From Bacillota bacterium (GTDB lineage Bacteria; Bacillota; Sulfobacillia; UBA3575; DUQP01): a stretch of 59,086 nt of DNA. This document shows, in pieces, positions 24,706 to 32,566 of the stretch. The DNA is taken from contig DUQP01000007.1 in assembly GCA_012837735.1 (NCBI GenBank), forward strand, positions 1 to 59,086, written 5' to 3'. Position 1 is the stretch's first letter, and every line of letters starts with the position of its first letter. Both the position numbers and the translations under genes were made by a program. The notes beneath the pieces are model-generated. The model had not been told where the DNA came from. It made no database searches and worked only from the letters and a program-made list of their open reading frames with translations.

Positions 24706-25641
24706 ATGAAGACGGGCTTGAGATACCGTGGGCTGCAGCGGCCACGGGTGGGCTTAGCGCTGGGAGGCGGCGGCCTGCGTGGGGCCGCCCATGTCGGTGT
24801 GCTGGAAGTCTTGCGGGATGAGGAAATCAAAGTTGATGCGCTGGCGGGGAGCAGCGCCGGGGCACTGGTAGCAGCGTTGTATGGGGCGGGTTTCCGCGGT
24901 CCGCAATTTAGGAGGTTAGTGCGGGATTTGCGGCAAAGCGATGTGGTGGATAGTACCGTCAACCTGCAAACAGCCCTCTTAATGCTGTTCAAGATCGTGG
25001 CCGATTACCTGCATGTGCCCTTAGCCCGTTTATTACAGGGACCACAGGGTTTGGTGCGCGGGGAACTGATTGAGCGGATGGTGGGGAGATTGTGTGGCGG
25101 TCGCGGTTTCGCCCAACTCTCACCCCCGGTGCTGGTGGTGGCCGCTGACCTACATACTGGTCAAGAAGTAATTTTTGGTGATCGCCCCTCTTTGGCGAGA
25201 CTGTCCAACAGTGAGGACAGGGCTTTGTTGCCAGATGTGCCGCTGGAGGCGGCTGTGCGGGCGTCGATCTCCATTCCGGGTATATTCGTGCCTCGCCAGA
25301 TCCAGAACCGGAAGTTGGTGGACGGAGGGGTGGCCACGAACGTACCGGCAAATGTCCTGCACGATTTGGGTATGGATATCGTGTTGGCGGTGGATCTGGG
25401 TTATTCCGCTCAGGCTGATCGGAATATTGACAATGTGGTGGAAATCCTCCTGCAATCGGTTGATATCATTGGGCAACGCGGTACGGAGGCGATCTTGGCG
25501 CAATACGCCCATTGTGTGATCCGTCCGCAGATCGATGGCATTCCCTTGACAGAACTGCACCGCTTGGAAGGCTGTATAGAAAAAGGCCGCCACGCCGCCC
25601 GGCAGGCTCTGCCGGAGATCCGCCGCCTGTTAAACGGATAG
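24706..25641 (+). CDS. Patatin-like phospholipase
   Basis: A 311-residue cytosolic or membrane-associated acyl hydrolase of the patatin/RssA-YchK type. The oxyanion motif GGGGLRGAAH is at residues 20-29, nucleophile S50 in GSSAG, and the dyad partner D206 in LVDGGVATNVP. The start ATG 24706 has GGGAGG nine bases upstream; upstream in-frame residues look non-coding. Diverges from ilvD. An intrinsic terminator follows. Confidence 0.9.
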   Translation: MKTGLRYRGLQRPRVGLALGGGGLRGAAHVGVLEVLRDEEIKVDALAGSSAGALVAALYGAGFRGPQFRRLVRDLRQSDVVDSTVNLQTALLMLFKIVADYLHVPLARLLQGPQGLVRGELIERMVGRLCGGRGFAQLSPPVLVVAADLHTGQEVIFGDRPSLARLSNSEDRALLPDVPLEAAVRASISIPGIFVPRQIQNRKLVDGGVATNVPANVLHDLGMDIVLAVDLGYSAQADRNIDNVVEILLQSVDIIGQRGTEAILAQYAHCVIRPQIDGIPLTELHRLEGCIEKGRHAARQALPEIRRLLNG

Positions 25642-25662
25642 GATTTTGTTCATAATGTTCAC

Positions 25663-25690
25663 CCGCCTAGCAAAAGGCGGTCTTTTTTTT
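25663..25690 (+). terminator. Intrinsic terminator after the patatin gene
   Basis: Six-base stem CCGCCT / AGGCGG with an AGCAAA loop and a run of eight T. Confidence 0.85.
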
Positions 25691-25733
25691 CTTACATCAT
25701 GATCATTATGTTCGTTTGTGTTGGTTACTGGTT

Positions 25734-25785
25734 GTCCGGCATATTTTTTGGGCAGTAGGTGGCTTTTGGGGGTGATGTGCCGGAC
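25734..25785 (+). promoter_or_regulatory. Spaced inverted repeat before the ferredoxin/tct operon
   Basis: Perfect 8-bp arms GTCCGGCA (25734-25741) and TGCCGGAC (25778-25785) separated by 36 bases. It lies 50-100 bases before the first gene of the operon and is a possible binding site for the CitB-type regulator encoded nearby. A second copy was not found upstream of the convergent operon. Confidence 0.35.
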
Positions 25786-25834
25786 GGATTGTGGTGCAGG
25801 GCGGACATGTTAGGGAGAAGGGAGAGGAAGGACT

Positions 25835-26551
25835 TTGCTGGTTGATCAGGACCTCTGTATCGGCTGTGGTGAGTGTGTGCCCTACTGCCCGGTGGGGGCT
25901 ATTTCCATGCAGGGCGATCTAGCGGTGATCGACTTCGATGAATGTGTGGAGTGCGCCAACTGTCAGCGTTGTGCGCCTTGTCCAACGGAGGCGTTTGTGC
26001 AGCAAGAGCTTGTTTGGCCGCGGGTGATTCGCAGCATCATGAGCAATGTGTTGGTGGTGGCTCCCAACACTGGCATTCCCGGTCGGGGCACCGAGGAAAT
26101 GAAGACGAACGATGTTACAGGCCGTTTCAAACGTGGATGGCTGGGGGTCGGCATCGAAATGGGCCGTCCCATTGTGGGAGCGCGCTTCCGGGACGTTCAG
26201 AAAGTGGCGATGGCGGTGGCAGAACTGGGGGTAGAGTTCGAGGCCATGAACCCGGTGACTGCTGTCATGGCAGACCCGCGCACAGGGAAGATGAACCCGG
26301 AAATCTTAGATGAAAAGGTCTACTCGGCGATCATCGAATTTGCCATCCCGGAAGACAAGTTTCCAGATTTAATGACAATAGTGGAGCGGGTGTCAGAAGA
26401 AGTGGACACCGTGTTTAGTCTGGAAATATCGGCGCGCTGCCTGCCTGGTGGGGATTTGGCGACCACGCCCTTGCTGGAAAAGTATGGGTGTTGGGCCGCC
26501 CCGAATGGCAAGACTTGTCTTGGTCTGGGCAAACCGCCGGCAAAGGAGTGA
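25835..26551 (+). CDS. Ferredoxin-domain protein with a C-terminal ACT-like region
   Basis: A 238-residue protein. Residues 8-18 hold a standard CxxCxxCxxxCP iron-sulphur motif (CIGCGECVPYCP). The second motif is unusual: five cysteines at 37, 40, 43, 46 and 49, each three apart, ending in CP. Residues about 60-215 appear to form a beta-alpha-beta repeat reminiscent of two ACT-type modules, with a conserved-looking RGTEEMKTNDVTGRFKRG linker. I do not recognise the family. TTG start at 25835 after GAGAGGAAGG. First gene of an operon with a Cys-rich protein and a tripartite carboxylate transporter; a redox or sensing role is inferred. Confidence 0.7.
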   Translation: MLVDQDLCIGCGECVPYCPVGAISMQGDLAVIDFDECVECANCQRCAPCPTEAFVQQELVWPRVIRSIMSNVLVVAPNTGIPGRGTEEMKTNDVTGRFKRGWLGVGIEMGRPIVGARFRDVQKVAMAVAELGVEFEAMNPVTAVMADPRTGKMNPEILDEKVYSAIIEFAIPEDKFPDLMTIVERVSEEVDTVFSLEISARCLPGGDLATTPLLEKYGCWAAPNGKTCLGLGKPPAKE

Positions 26552-26557
26552 GCGGCC

Positions 26558-27190
26558 GTGACACATACCCTGCATCGCGTCGGCAGTGAGGAGAGTTTGG
26601 CCAAGGATTACGTTTTTCTGATTATGCCCTCGACAGGAATCAATGTGGAGGGTTCCGGCCCTAAAATGCAGCGGTTTTTGGAAAAAGCATTGCAGTTGGG
26701 AGCAATCAAGGTCGGAGATGGAAAGGGTGGGAACCATTATTTGCAGGGAATCTCAGTTGAGGAGATGATTGCGCGGGTCCAGGACCATGCTGTCTGTCAC
26801 GTGGTTTTTTACGACCGGGCTAAAGCGGTCGCCATGATGCAATGGCTGCGGGAAGCGGACCTGGGGCTGTCAGTGGTTTGTTCCGGATTATTGGATGAGG
26901 TGCATAGTTGTTGCCGGGAGGCCGGGATTGAACGCCACACTGTGGAGCATTCGCTTGGTCGCTGGGGTCGCACCGACCTCTTGCCGGAAGGTGGGGTGCT
27001 GGAACTGAACACGATGTGTGGGCACGGCATGGTAACGGTGGGGCTGATTGAAAAAATGGTGGATGAGGTACGCAAAGGCCGTTTGACGGCCACAGAAGCA
27101 GCGGAAAAATTGTTTGTCCCCTGTGTCTGCGGGGTATTCAACACGGCCCGGGCGGCTGAGATCCTGACGGATTTGGCTGACCGGTCTTAA
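26558..27190 (+). CDS. Cys-rich protein of unknown function linked to a carboxylate transporter
   Basis: A 210-residue soluble protein. It opens with a beta-strand-like stretch (DYVFLIMPSTGINVEGSGPKM) and has cysteine groups in VCSGLLDEVHSCC, NTMCGHG and VPCVCGVFNTARA, which could bind metal or a cluster. No family recognised. GTG start at 26558, six bases after the ferredoxin-protein stop, so the two are surely co-transcribed and probably function together. The next gene, tctC, begins 14 bases later. Confidence 0.7.
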   Translation: MTHTLHRVGSEESLAKDYVFLIMPSTGINVEGSGPKMQRFLEKALQLGAIKVGDGKGGNHYLQGISVEEMIARVQDHAVCHVVFYDRAKAVAMMQWLREADLGLSVVCSGLLDEVHSCCREAGIERHTVEHSLGRWGRTDLLPEGGVLELNTMCGHGMVTVGLIEKMVDEVRKGRLTATEAAEKLFVPCVCGVFNTARAAEILTDLADRS

Positions 27191-27204
27191 GAAGGGAGTT
27201 GGAG

Positions 27205-28203
27205 ATGGTGAAGCGCTATTTTGTATGGGCGATCTTGGTGTTGTTTACCGGCGGCCTGTTGCTGACGGGTTGTGGAGGTCAGCAGGCGACCCCCCAAACG
27301 GAAACGGAGTGGCCGCAGGGACCAGTGGAGTTGGTGGTGCCCTGGGCGGCCGGTGGTGGCAGTGACCGGATGGCGCGCATGATCAACGATATAATCCAGA
27401 AAAACAATCTCATGACGGAGCCGATGATGATCTTGAACAAGCCCGGTGGTGAGGGACAGATCGGCGAAGCTTATTTATTGAACAAACCAGGTGATCCACA
27501 CGCATTCTGTACGGTGGCATCTGGTCAAATTTCCATTCCGCTCAGCGGTCAAGGGGATATCAAAGTGACGCAGTTTACGCCAGTCGCTCAGGTGGCGGCG
27601 GACGTGGAGCTGTTGGTTGTCAGGAACGATTCCCCCTACGAAACGATGGCAGATTTAGTGGCAGCCGCCCAAGCGGCGGAAATGCCCCTCAAGTCGGGCG
27701 GCACGGCCACTGCTTCTGAAGACCACATTTGTAACGCGCTTTTGTGCCGGGCGGCCGGGATCGAACTGAACTACATCCCCTTCTCGGGCGGTGGAGAGGT
27801 CATGACAAACTTGTTGGGCGGCCACATTGACGTGGCCTGGGCTAACCCCAGCGAGTGCATGAGTCAATTGGAAGGCGGTCTGGCGCGTGCTTTGGCGGTC
27901 AGCACCACCGAGCGGCTGGAACTGAAACCAGATCTACCCACATTCCAGGAGTTGGGCTATGATTTCACATTCTATCAGCTGCGCGGAATCGTCGGTTCCC
28001 CGGATATGCCAGCCCAAGCCGTGCAGGGGATGATTGAGGTACTGCGACAGGTGGTGGAAACAGAACAGTGGCAAAAAGACTATATTGAAGCGAATATGTT
28101 GGTTCCCATCTTTCTTGCTGGTGATGATTTCACCGCCGCTGTGATCCAGCAAGAGCAAGAATTCGCGGAAGCCCTGGCGATGATGGGCCTTTACAAAGAG
28201 TAA
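27205..28203 (+). CDS. tctC: Tripartite tricarboxylate transporter substrate-binding lipoprotein
   Basis: A 332-residue Bug/TctC-family binding protein exported as a lipoprotein (lipobox LLTGC at about residues 21-25). The mature part begins WPQGPVELVVPWAAGGGSDRMAR, the classic family start, and has NKPGGEGQIG next. These proteins bind carboxylates such as citrate, tartrate or aromatic acids. The ATG at 27205 is chosen because GGGAG lies six bases upstream; a TTG at 27199 is too close to it. Confidence 0.93.
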   Translation: MVKRYFVWAILVLFTGGLLLTGCGGQQATPQTETEWPQGPVELVVPWAAGGGSDRMARMINDIIQKNNLMTEPMMILNKPGGEGQIGEAYLLNKPGDPHAFCTVASGQISIPLSGQGDIKVTQFTPVAQVAADVELLVVRNDSPYETMADLVAAAQAAEMPLKSGGTATASEDHICNALLCRAAGIELNYIPFSGGGEVMTNLLGGHIDVAWANPSECMSQLEGGLARALAVSTTERLELKPDLPTFQELGYDFTFYQLRGIVGSPDMPAQAVQGMIEVLRQVVETEQWQKDYIEANMLVPIFLAGDDFTAAVIQQEQEFAEALAMMGLYKE

Positions 28204-28268
28204 TGTGGAGTAGGGCGGGGCAACCCGCCCTACAAACAGCCTCTGCCCAGCGTAAGGGGGAATGGGCT

Positions 28269-28718
28269 ATGAAAAAGGGAGATCTCATCGGTGGTGTCAT
28301 CTCAGTCCTGTTCGGCCTGGTGGTGGTGTTTGAAGCTAGCAAGTTACCATATTGGGGTGCCCAGGGGTTTGGACCCGGCTTTGTGCCTCTCTGGTCCGGT
28401 GTGGTGATAATCGTTGGGGGTCTGCTCCTTTTCGGGGCGGCCTGGCGCATGCCGGCCGATCCTCCCGTAACGCCGGATCCGGCCGGCAAAATGCGCCTGT
28501 TGTTGACCGCCGGAACGGTAGTGGTGGCAGCTTTATTGATGCCGTACCTGGGTTTTGCCGTGTCGATGTTTTTGCTGGTGGCGGTACTGGTGCGCGGTTT
28601 GGGAAAACACAGTTGGTTGGTGGTGGGGATTTCCTCCTTTTTGACCGCGGCCGCGGTTTATCTGGTGTTTGTGCGTTGGCTGATGGTACCCCTGCCGGCG
28701 GGGATGCTGGGGCTGTGA
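28269..28718 (+). CDS. tctB: Tripartite tricarboxylate transporter small subunit
   Basis: A 149-residue membrane protein with four hydrophobic segments and the TctB-typical start KKGDLIGGVISVLFGLVVV, including the LPYWGAQGFGPGFVPLW loop. It pairs with TctA in the membrane. The ATG at 28269 follows AAGGGGG; the reading frame upstream of it (from 28203) is not used. Confidence 0.9.
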   Translation: MKKGDLIGGVISVLFGLVVVFEASKLPYWGAQGFGPGFVPLWSGVVIIVGGLLLFGAAWRMPADPPVTPDPAGKMRLLLTAGTVVVAALLMPYLGFAVSMFLLVAVLVRGLGKHSWLVVGISSFLTAAAVYLVFVRWLMVPLPAGMLGL

Positions 28719-28740
28719 AGCTGGGAAGGAGTGCAGCCTG

Positions 28741-30255
28741 ATGATGGAGACCTTTGGTAATCTATTGATGGGTTTTTCGATCGCCCTATCCCCAGTCAAC
28801 CTCTTGTTCGCTGCACTGGGGGTGGTTTTGGGCACGATCATCGGCGCTTTGCCCGGTATCGGCTCTGTGACCGGTGTGGCTGTCCTGTTGCCGATCACAT
28901 TTGGGATGGATCCCACCGCGGCGATCATCATGCTATGCGGGATCTACTACGGTGCCATGTACGGGGGGACGATCAGCTCGGTCTTAATCAATACCCCCGG
29001 CGATGCAGCCACCGTGATGACAACAATTGATGGTCACCAGATGGCGCGCCAGGGTCGCGCCGGACCAGCGTTTGCCGTCTCGGCCACCGGTTCTTTCGTG
29101 GCCGGCACCTTCGGGGTGTTGATGTTAACGCTGGCCGGGCCAGCCCTGGCCAAATGGGGCCTGCAGTTTGGACCGCCGGAGTTTTTTGCGCTGATGGTAC
29201 TGGCCATCTTGAGTTTGGCCGGCCTGGCCGGTTCCTCGCCGGTGAAGGGGATCATCATGGGTGCCCTCGGGTTGATGTTGTCCACGGTTGGTTTGGATAT
29301 CGTGCATGGTACGCTGCGCTTCACTTATGGTAGTGTACAGATGATGAACGGGATCGACTTTTTGCCGGTGGCGATCGGGATGTTCGGTATGGGTGAAGTC
29401 CTGGTGCAAATGGAGAAAATGGAGCGGTTTGATCTGCTCGAAACAAAGTTCCGGTTGCGCGATCTTTTGCCGACCGCTCAGGACTGGGTCCGTAGCCGCT
29501 GGGCGATCGTACGCGGCACCCTGATTGGGTTTGTGATTGGCGTCTTGCCGGGAGCCGGTGCCACGATCGCTTCCTTTCTCGCTTATGCCACGGAGAAGCG
29601 CTGCTCCCGTCATCCGGAAGAGTTCGGTCGGGGAGCGATTGAGGGGGTGGCCGGTCCGGAGTCGGCGAACAATGCCGCTTCGGCTGGGGCTTTGGTGCCG
29701 ATGATGACGCTCGGGATTCCGGGTTCTGGCACCACAGCGGTTTTGTTGGGGGCTTTCATGATGTATGGGTTGCAGCCGGGGCCGCTCTTGTTCAAGAACC
29801 ACCCGGATTTCGCCTGGGCCCTGATCGCCAGCATGTACATTGGCAACATCATGCTGGTGGTGTTGAATACCGCCTTTATCCCCACATTTGTCAGTGTCTT
29901 GAGGATGCCCCAGACGATCATGATGCCGGGCATCCTGGTATTGACGGTGGTCGGTGCCTATAGTTTAAGCAACAGCATGGCGGATGTCTGGATCATGATC
30001 ATCTTTGGCGTGATCGGTTATTTGGTGAAGGTGTATGGATACCCGCTGGCCCCCCTCATCATCGGGCTGGTTTTGGGTCCGCTCACCGAGGTCAACCTGG
30101 CCCGCAGTCTGATGATGTCGCAGGGATCGTTCGCTATTTTCATGGAGCGCCCGCTGTCCATGGTGCTGTTGCTGGCCAGCCTGGTTGCCATCATTATTCC
30201 CCTGGCAAGGCAGCTGATGGGCAGACAAAGGAGCCATTCCGGGGTATCCGCTTAG
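28741..30255 (+). CDS. tctA: Tripartite tricarboxylate transporter large permease subunit
   Basis: A 504-residue permease with about 11-12 hydrophobic segments. TctA signatures are clear: IGALPGIGSVTGVAVLLPITFG, GIYYGAMYGGTISSVLINTPGD and the repeat-half motif GVLPGAGATIASFLAY, with PESANNAASAGALVPMMTLGIPGSG later. It uses the ion gradient to move the carboxylate delivered by TctC. AAGGAG precedes the ATG. The stop overlaps the stop of the opposing response regulator gene by four bases. Confidence 0.95.
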   Translation: MMETFGNLLMGFSIALSPVNLLFAALGVVLGTIIGALPGIGSVTGVAVLLPITFGMDPTAAIIMLCGIYYGAMYGGTISSVLINTPGDAATVMTTIDGHQMARQGRAGPAFAVSATGSFVAGTFGVLMLTLAGPALAKWGLQFGPPEFFALMVLAILSLAGLAGSSPVKGIIMGALGLMLSTVGLDIVHGTLRFTYGSVQMMNGIDFLPVAIGMFGMGEVLVQMEKMERFDLLETKFRLRDLLPTAQDWVRSRWAIVRGTLIGFVIGVLPGAGATIASFLAYATEKRCSRHPEEFGRGAIEGVAGPESANNAASAGALVPMMTLGIPGSGTTAVLLGAFMMYGLQPGPLLFKNHPDFAWALIASMYIGNIMLVVLNTAFIPTFVSVLRMPQTIMMPGILVLTVVGAYSLSNSMADVWIMIIFGVIGYLVKVYGYPLAPLIIGLVLGPLTEVNLARSLMMSQGSFAIFMERPLSMVLLLASLVAIIIPLARQLMGRQRSHSGVSA

Positions 30256-30941
30256 ACCAGGCGATACATTCTTCTGGGCCGTCCGACCGATCCATAGCAT
30301 TGTTCCACCGTGACAGCCCCTGTCCGGGCCAGGTAGTCCAGATAGCGGTGGGCGGTGATACGCGCAATACCAAGGGCCATAGCCGCTTCCTGCGCTGAGA
30401 TGGGAGCGGCTTGCCCTTCCATCAAGGCCAGCACCCGGTCCAGTGTCAGGCGATCCAGTCCCTTCGGTAGTTCCTCGTCCGGGAGTACCATGGGCTGTGG
30501 TCGTTCCCCGCCGTTTGTCAAGCGATCCAATGCCACCTGGTCCAACTGTTGTTTTCCTTTCAGTTGGCGGCGCCGTTCCTGAAAGGAATTCAGGGCTTGG
30601 GCCAGCCGCTCAAAGCTGAACGGTTTTATGATGTAATCCACCGCTCCGCAACGCAGGGCATTGCAGATTGTATCGGTGTCCTGGGCGGCGGTGATGAATA
30701 TCACATCACAGTCTACCGCAGCGGTCCGTAAACGCTGAATCAACTCCCGCCCGTTCATGATCGGCATGTAGACATCCAAAAGTACCAGATCCGGTTTCAT
30801 GCGCCGAATGGCCTGGAACGATTCTTCGCCATTGCCGGCTGTGCCGATTACGCGAAATCCCGGCACTTGTTCTGTGAAGCGGCGATTGATGTGTGCCACC
30901 ATCGGATCGTCCTCAACGATAAAAACCCGGATGTCGTCCAT
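30252..30941 (-). CDS. Response regulator, CitB/DcuR family
   Basis: A 229-residue two-component regulator. The receiver domain (1-120) has the acidic pocket E10-D11-D12, phospho-acceptor D56 (LLDVYMP), T84 region ITAAQ and K106 in IKPFS. The C-terminal domain carries a helix-turn-helix (SAQEAAMALGIARITAHRYLDYL), as in regulators of C4-dicarboxylate and citrate genes. It follows the kinase gene by three bases. Its probable target is the convergent tct operon and its own operon. Confidence 0.92.
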   Translation of the reverse strand: MDDIRVFIVEDDPMVAHINRRFTEQVPGFRVIGTAGNGEESFQAIRRMKPDLVLLDVYMPIMNGRELIQRLRTAAVDCDVIFITAAQDTDTICNALRCGAVDYIIKPFSFERLAQALNSFQERRRQLKGKQQLDQVALDRLTNGGERPQPMVLPDEELPKGLDRLTLDRVLALMEGQAAPISAQEAAMALGIARITAHRYLDYLARTGAVTVEQCYGSVGRPRRMYRLV

Positions 30942-30944
30942 AAA

Positions 30945-32564
30945 TTACCCTCCTGTCGTCTCCCAGATCGGAATGGAGACCGTGAATTCGCACCCGCCGC
31001 CGGGCGGTGTGGTGATGCTGATGCTTCCGCCCGCCCCCTGGACCGCACGTTGCACCAAAAACAGCCCCAACCCGCAGTGCCGTTCCTTGCTAGTGACACC
31101 GCGTTCAAAAACCAGTGCCTGGAGCGCCGGCGCGATCCCCGGCCCGTTATCCCGCACTTTAACCACCAGCGCATCTGCCTCCTCAAACAGAGCCAACCAG
31201 ACGCGGTGACCTCCTGGCTGTCCCTCCACCGCCTCGATGGCGTTTTGCAGCAAATTGCCCAATACAACTGCCATCTCATTGCTTTGAAAGTGGCGTGGCA
31301 AATCTGCCAGATGGGAGGCCGGGTCAATCTCCAATGCCACCCCGCGCTCACGCGCTTCGCTGATTTTGCCCAGGATTAACCCGGCAGTGGCCGGGTCCTG
31401 CACGCGTTTGGTGAGGAAGCTGACGGCGTCCTGCTGCGCTTTGACGGTTTTTGAGATGTAGGCTAAAGCCTGATCATGCAGGCCAAGCTGGAGCAGGCCG
31501 GAGACCGTGTGTAGGCGGTTGATGAACTCGTGCTTTTGGGACCGCAAAGCTTCCGCCAACCGCTTCACTCCGGTCAATTCTTCTGCTAGCCTGGCCACGG
31601 CAGTTTTTTCCCGGAACGAAGCCACTGCTCCCACCACTTCGCCATCAACCACGATTGGCAGGCGGTTCGTCACGATCGATGTCTCGCCGATCAGCTGCTC
31701 GCAGTCGTATTCTCCCTGCCCGCTGCGCAAGAGCTGTGGCAGGCGGGTGTTTGGGATGGCCTCGGTCACCGGCCTGCCCACCAGGGGCTGTCCGCCGGCG
31801 ATGATGCGGCGCGCCTCATCATTAGCCAATACGATTTTTTCATCTCTGTCGATCGCCACGATCCCTTCGCGTACAGAGGAAAGGATTGCTTCCCGCTGTT
31901 GCAGGAGGGTGGCGATCTGCCGCGGCTCCAACCCAAAAATGGTCCGTTTGATACTCTGTGCCAGGGCAACCGCTCCTGCTATCCCGAGCAACAAGGCTCC
32001 TCCACTGGCCAAGCACAACGAGCGCTGTACTCTGCTAATCTCAGCGGTGAGAGTGTTTTGCCAAATGGCCACCCCGACCACGCCAAGCTGTTGACCGGTG
32101 CGGGCGTAAATTGGTGTAAAGGCGTACAGGGTAGGCTCATCACCGCGTGCGGAACGGGTGATGACATCATGACCGGCCAGAGCTTTTTGCACCCCAGCTT
32201 CCTGAAATGGCTTGTGTAAGCGGCTCGGGTTGGGGTGGGCATAGCAAGTGCCGTCCTGCCCGAGAATGATTACCAGCTCGGCCGCCGTGCGGCTGCGGAT
32301 TCCTTGTCCCAAAGGTTGCAGGACAAGAGCCGGATTTTGCATGACAAATGCCTCCCGCACTTGCGGTGAGTCCGCGATCGTATGCGCCAGGTCTAGTAGG
32401 TGGGTCCTGATCCGCTCTTCGTTTAACCGATTCACAACCGTGTAAGCATAACCGCCGACGATCGACAGGGCGACCAATAATACAGCCACTACTAATAATA
32501 CAATCATAGCCCGCAAAGAAATGTGCAATCGTTGCCGTCGCCGCGGTGTGTCTGCCGGTAGCAT
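30945..32564 (-). CDS. Sensor histidine kinase, CitA/DcuS family
   Basis: A 539-residue membrane kinase. Transmembrane helix 1 (about 19-43), an extracytoplasmic PDC/CitA-type sensor domain (44-180), helix 2 (about 182-205), a PAS domain (about 220-325), then the HPK core. The phospho-accepting His is H345 in SQKHEFINRLHTVSGLL, the SpoOB-like box of this family. The ATPase part has NLLQNAIEAV, DNGPGI and GLGLFLV. It detects an external carboxylate in known relatives. Its ATG is three bases after the pdxA2 stop with no clear ribosome-binding site, so translation depends on coupling. Confidence 0.93.
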   Translation of the reverse strand: MLPADTPRRRQRLHISLRAMIVLLVVAVLLVALSIVGGYAYTVVNRLNEERIRTHLLDLAHTIADSPQVREAFVMQNPALVLQPLGQGIRSRTAAELVIILGQDGTCYAHPNPSRLHKPFQEAGVQKALAGHDVITRSARGDEPTLYAFTPIYARTGQQLGVVGVAIWQNTLTAEISRVQRSLCLASGGALLLGIAGAVALAQSIKRTIFGLEPRQIATLLQQREAILSSVREGIVAIDRDEKIVLANDEARRIIAGGQPLVGRPVTEAIPNTRLPQLLRSGQGEYDCEQLIGETSIVTNRLPIVVDGEVVGAVASFREKTAVARLAEELTGVKRLAEALRSQKHEFINRLHTVSGLLQLGLHDQALAYISKTVKAQQDAVSFLTKRVQDPATAGLILGKISEARERGVALEIDPASHLADLPRHFQSNEMAVVLGNLLQNAIEAVEGQPGGHRVWLALFEEADALVVKVRDNGPGIAPALQALVFERGVTSKERHCGLGLFLVQRAVQGAGGSISITTPPGGGCEFTVSIPIWETTGG

Positions 32565-32566
32565 GG

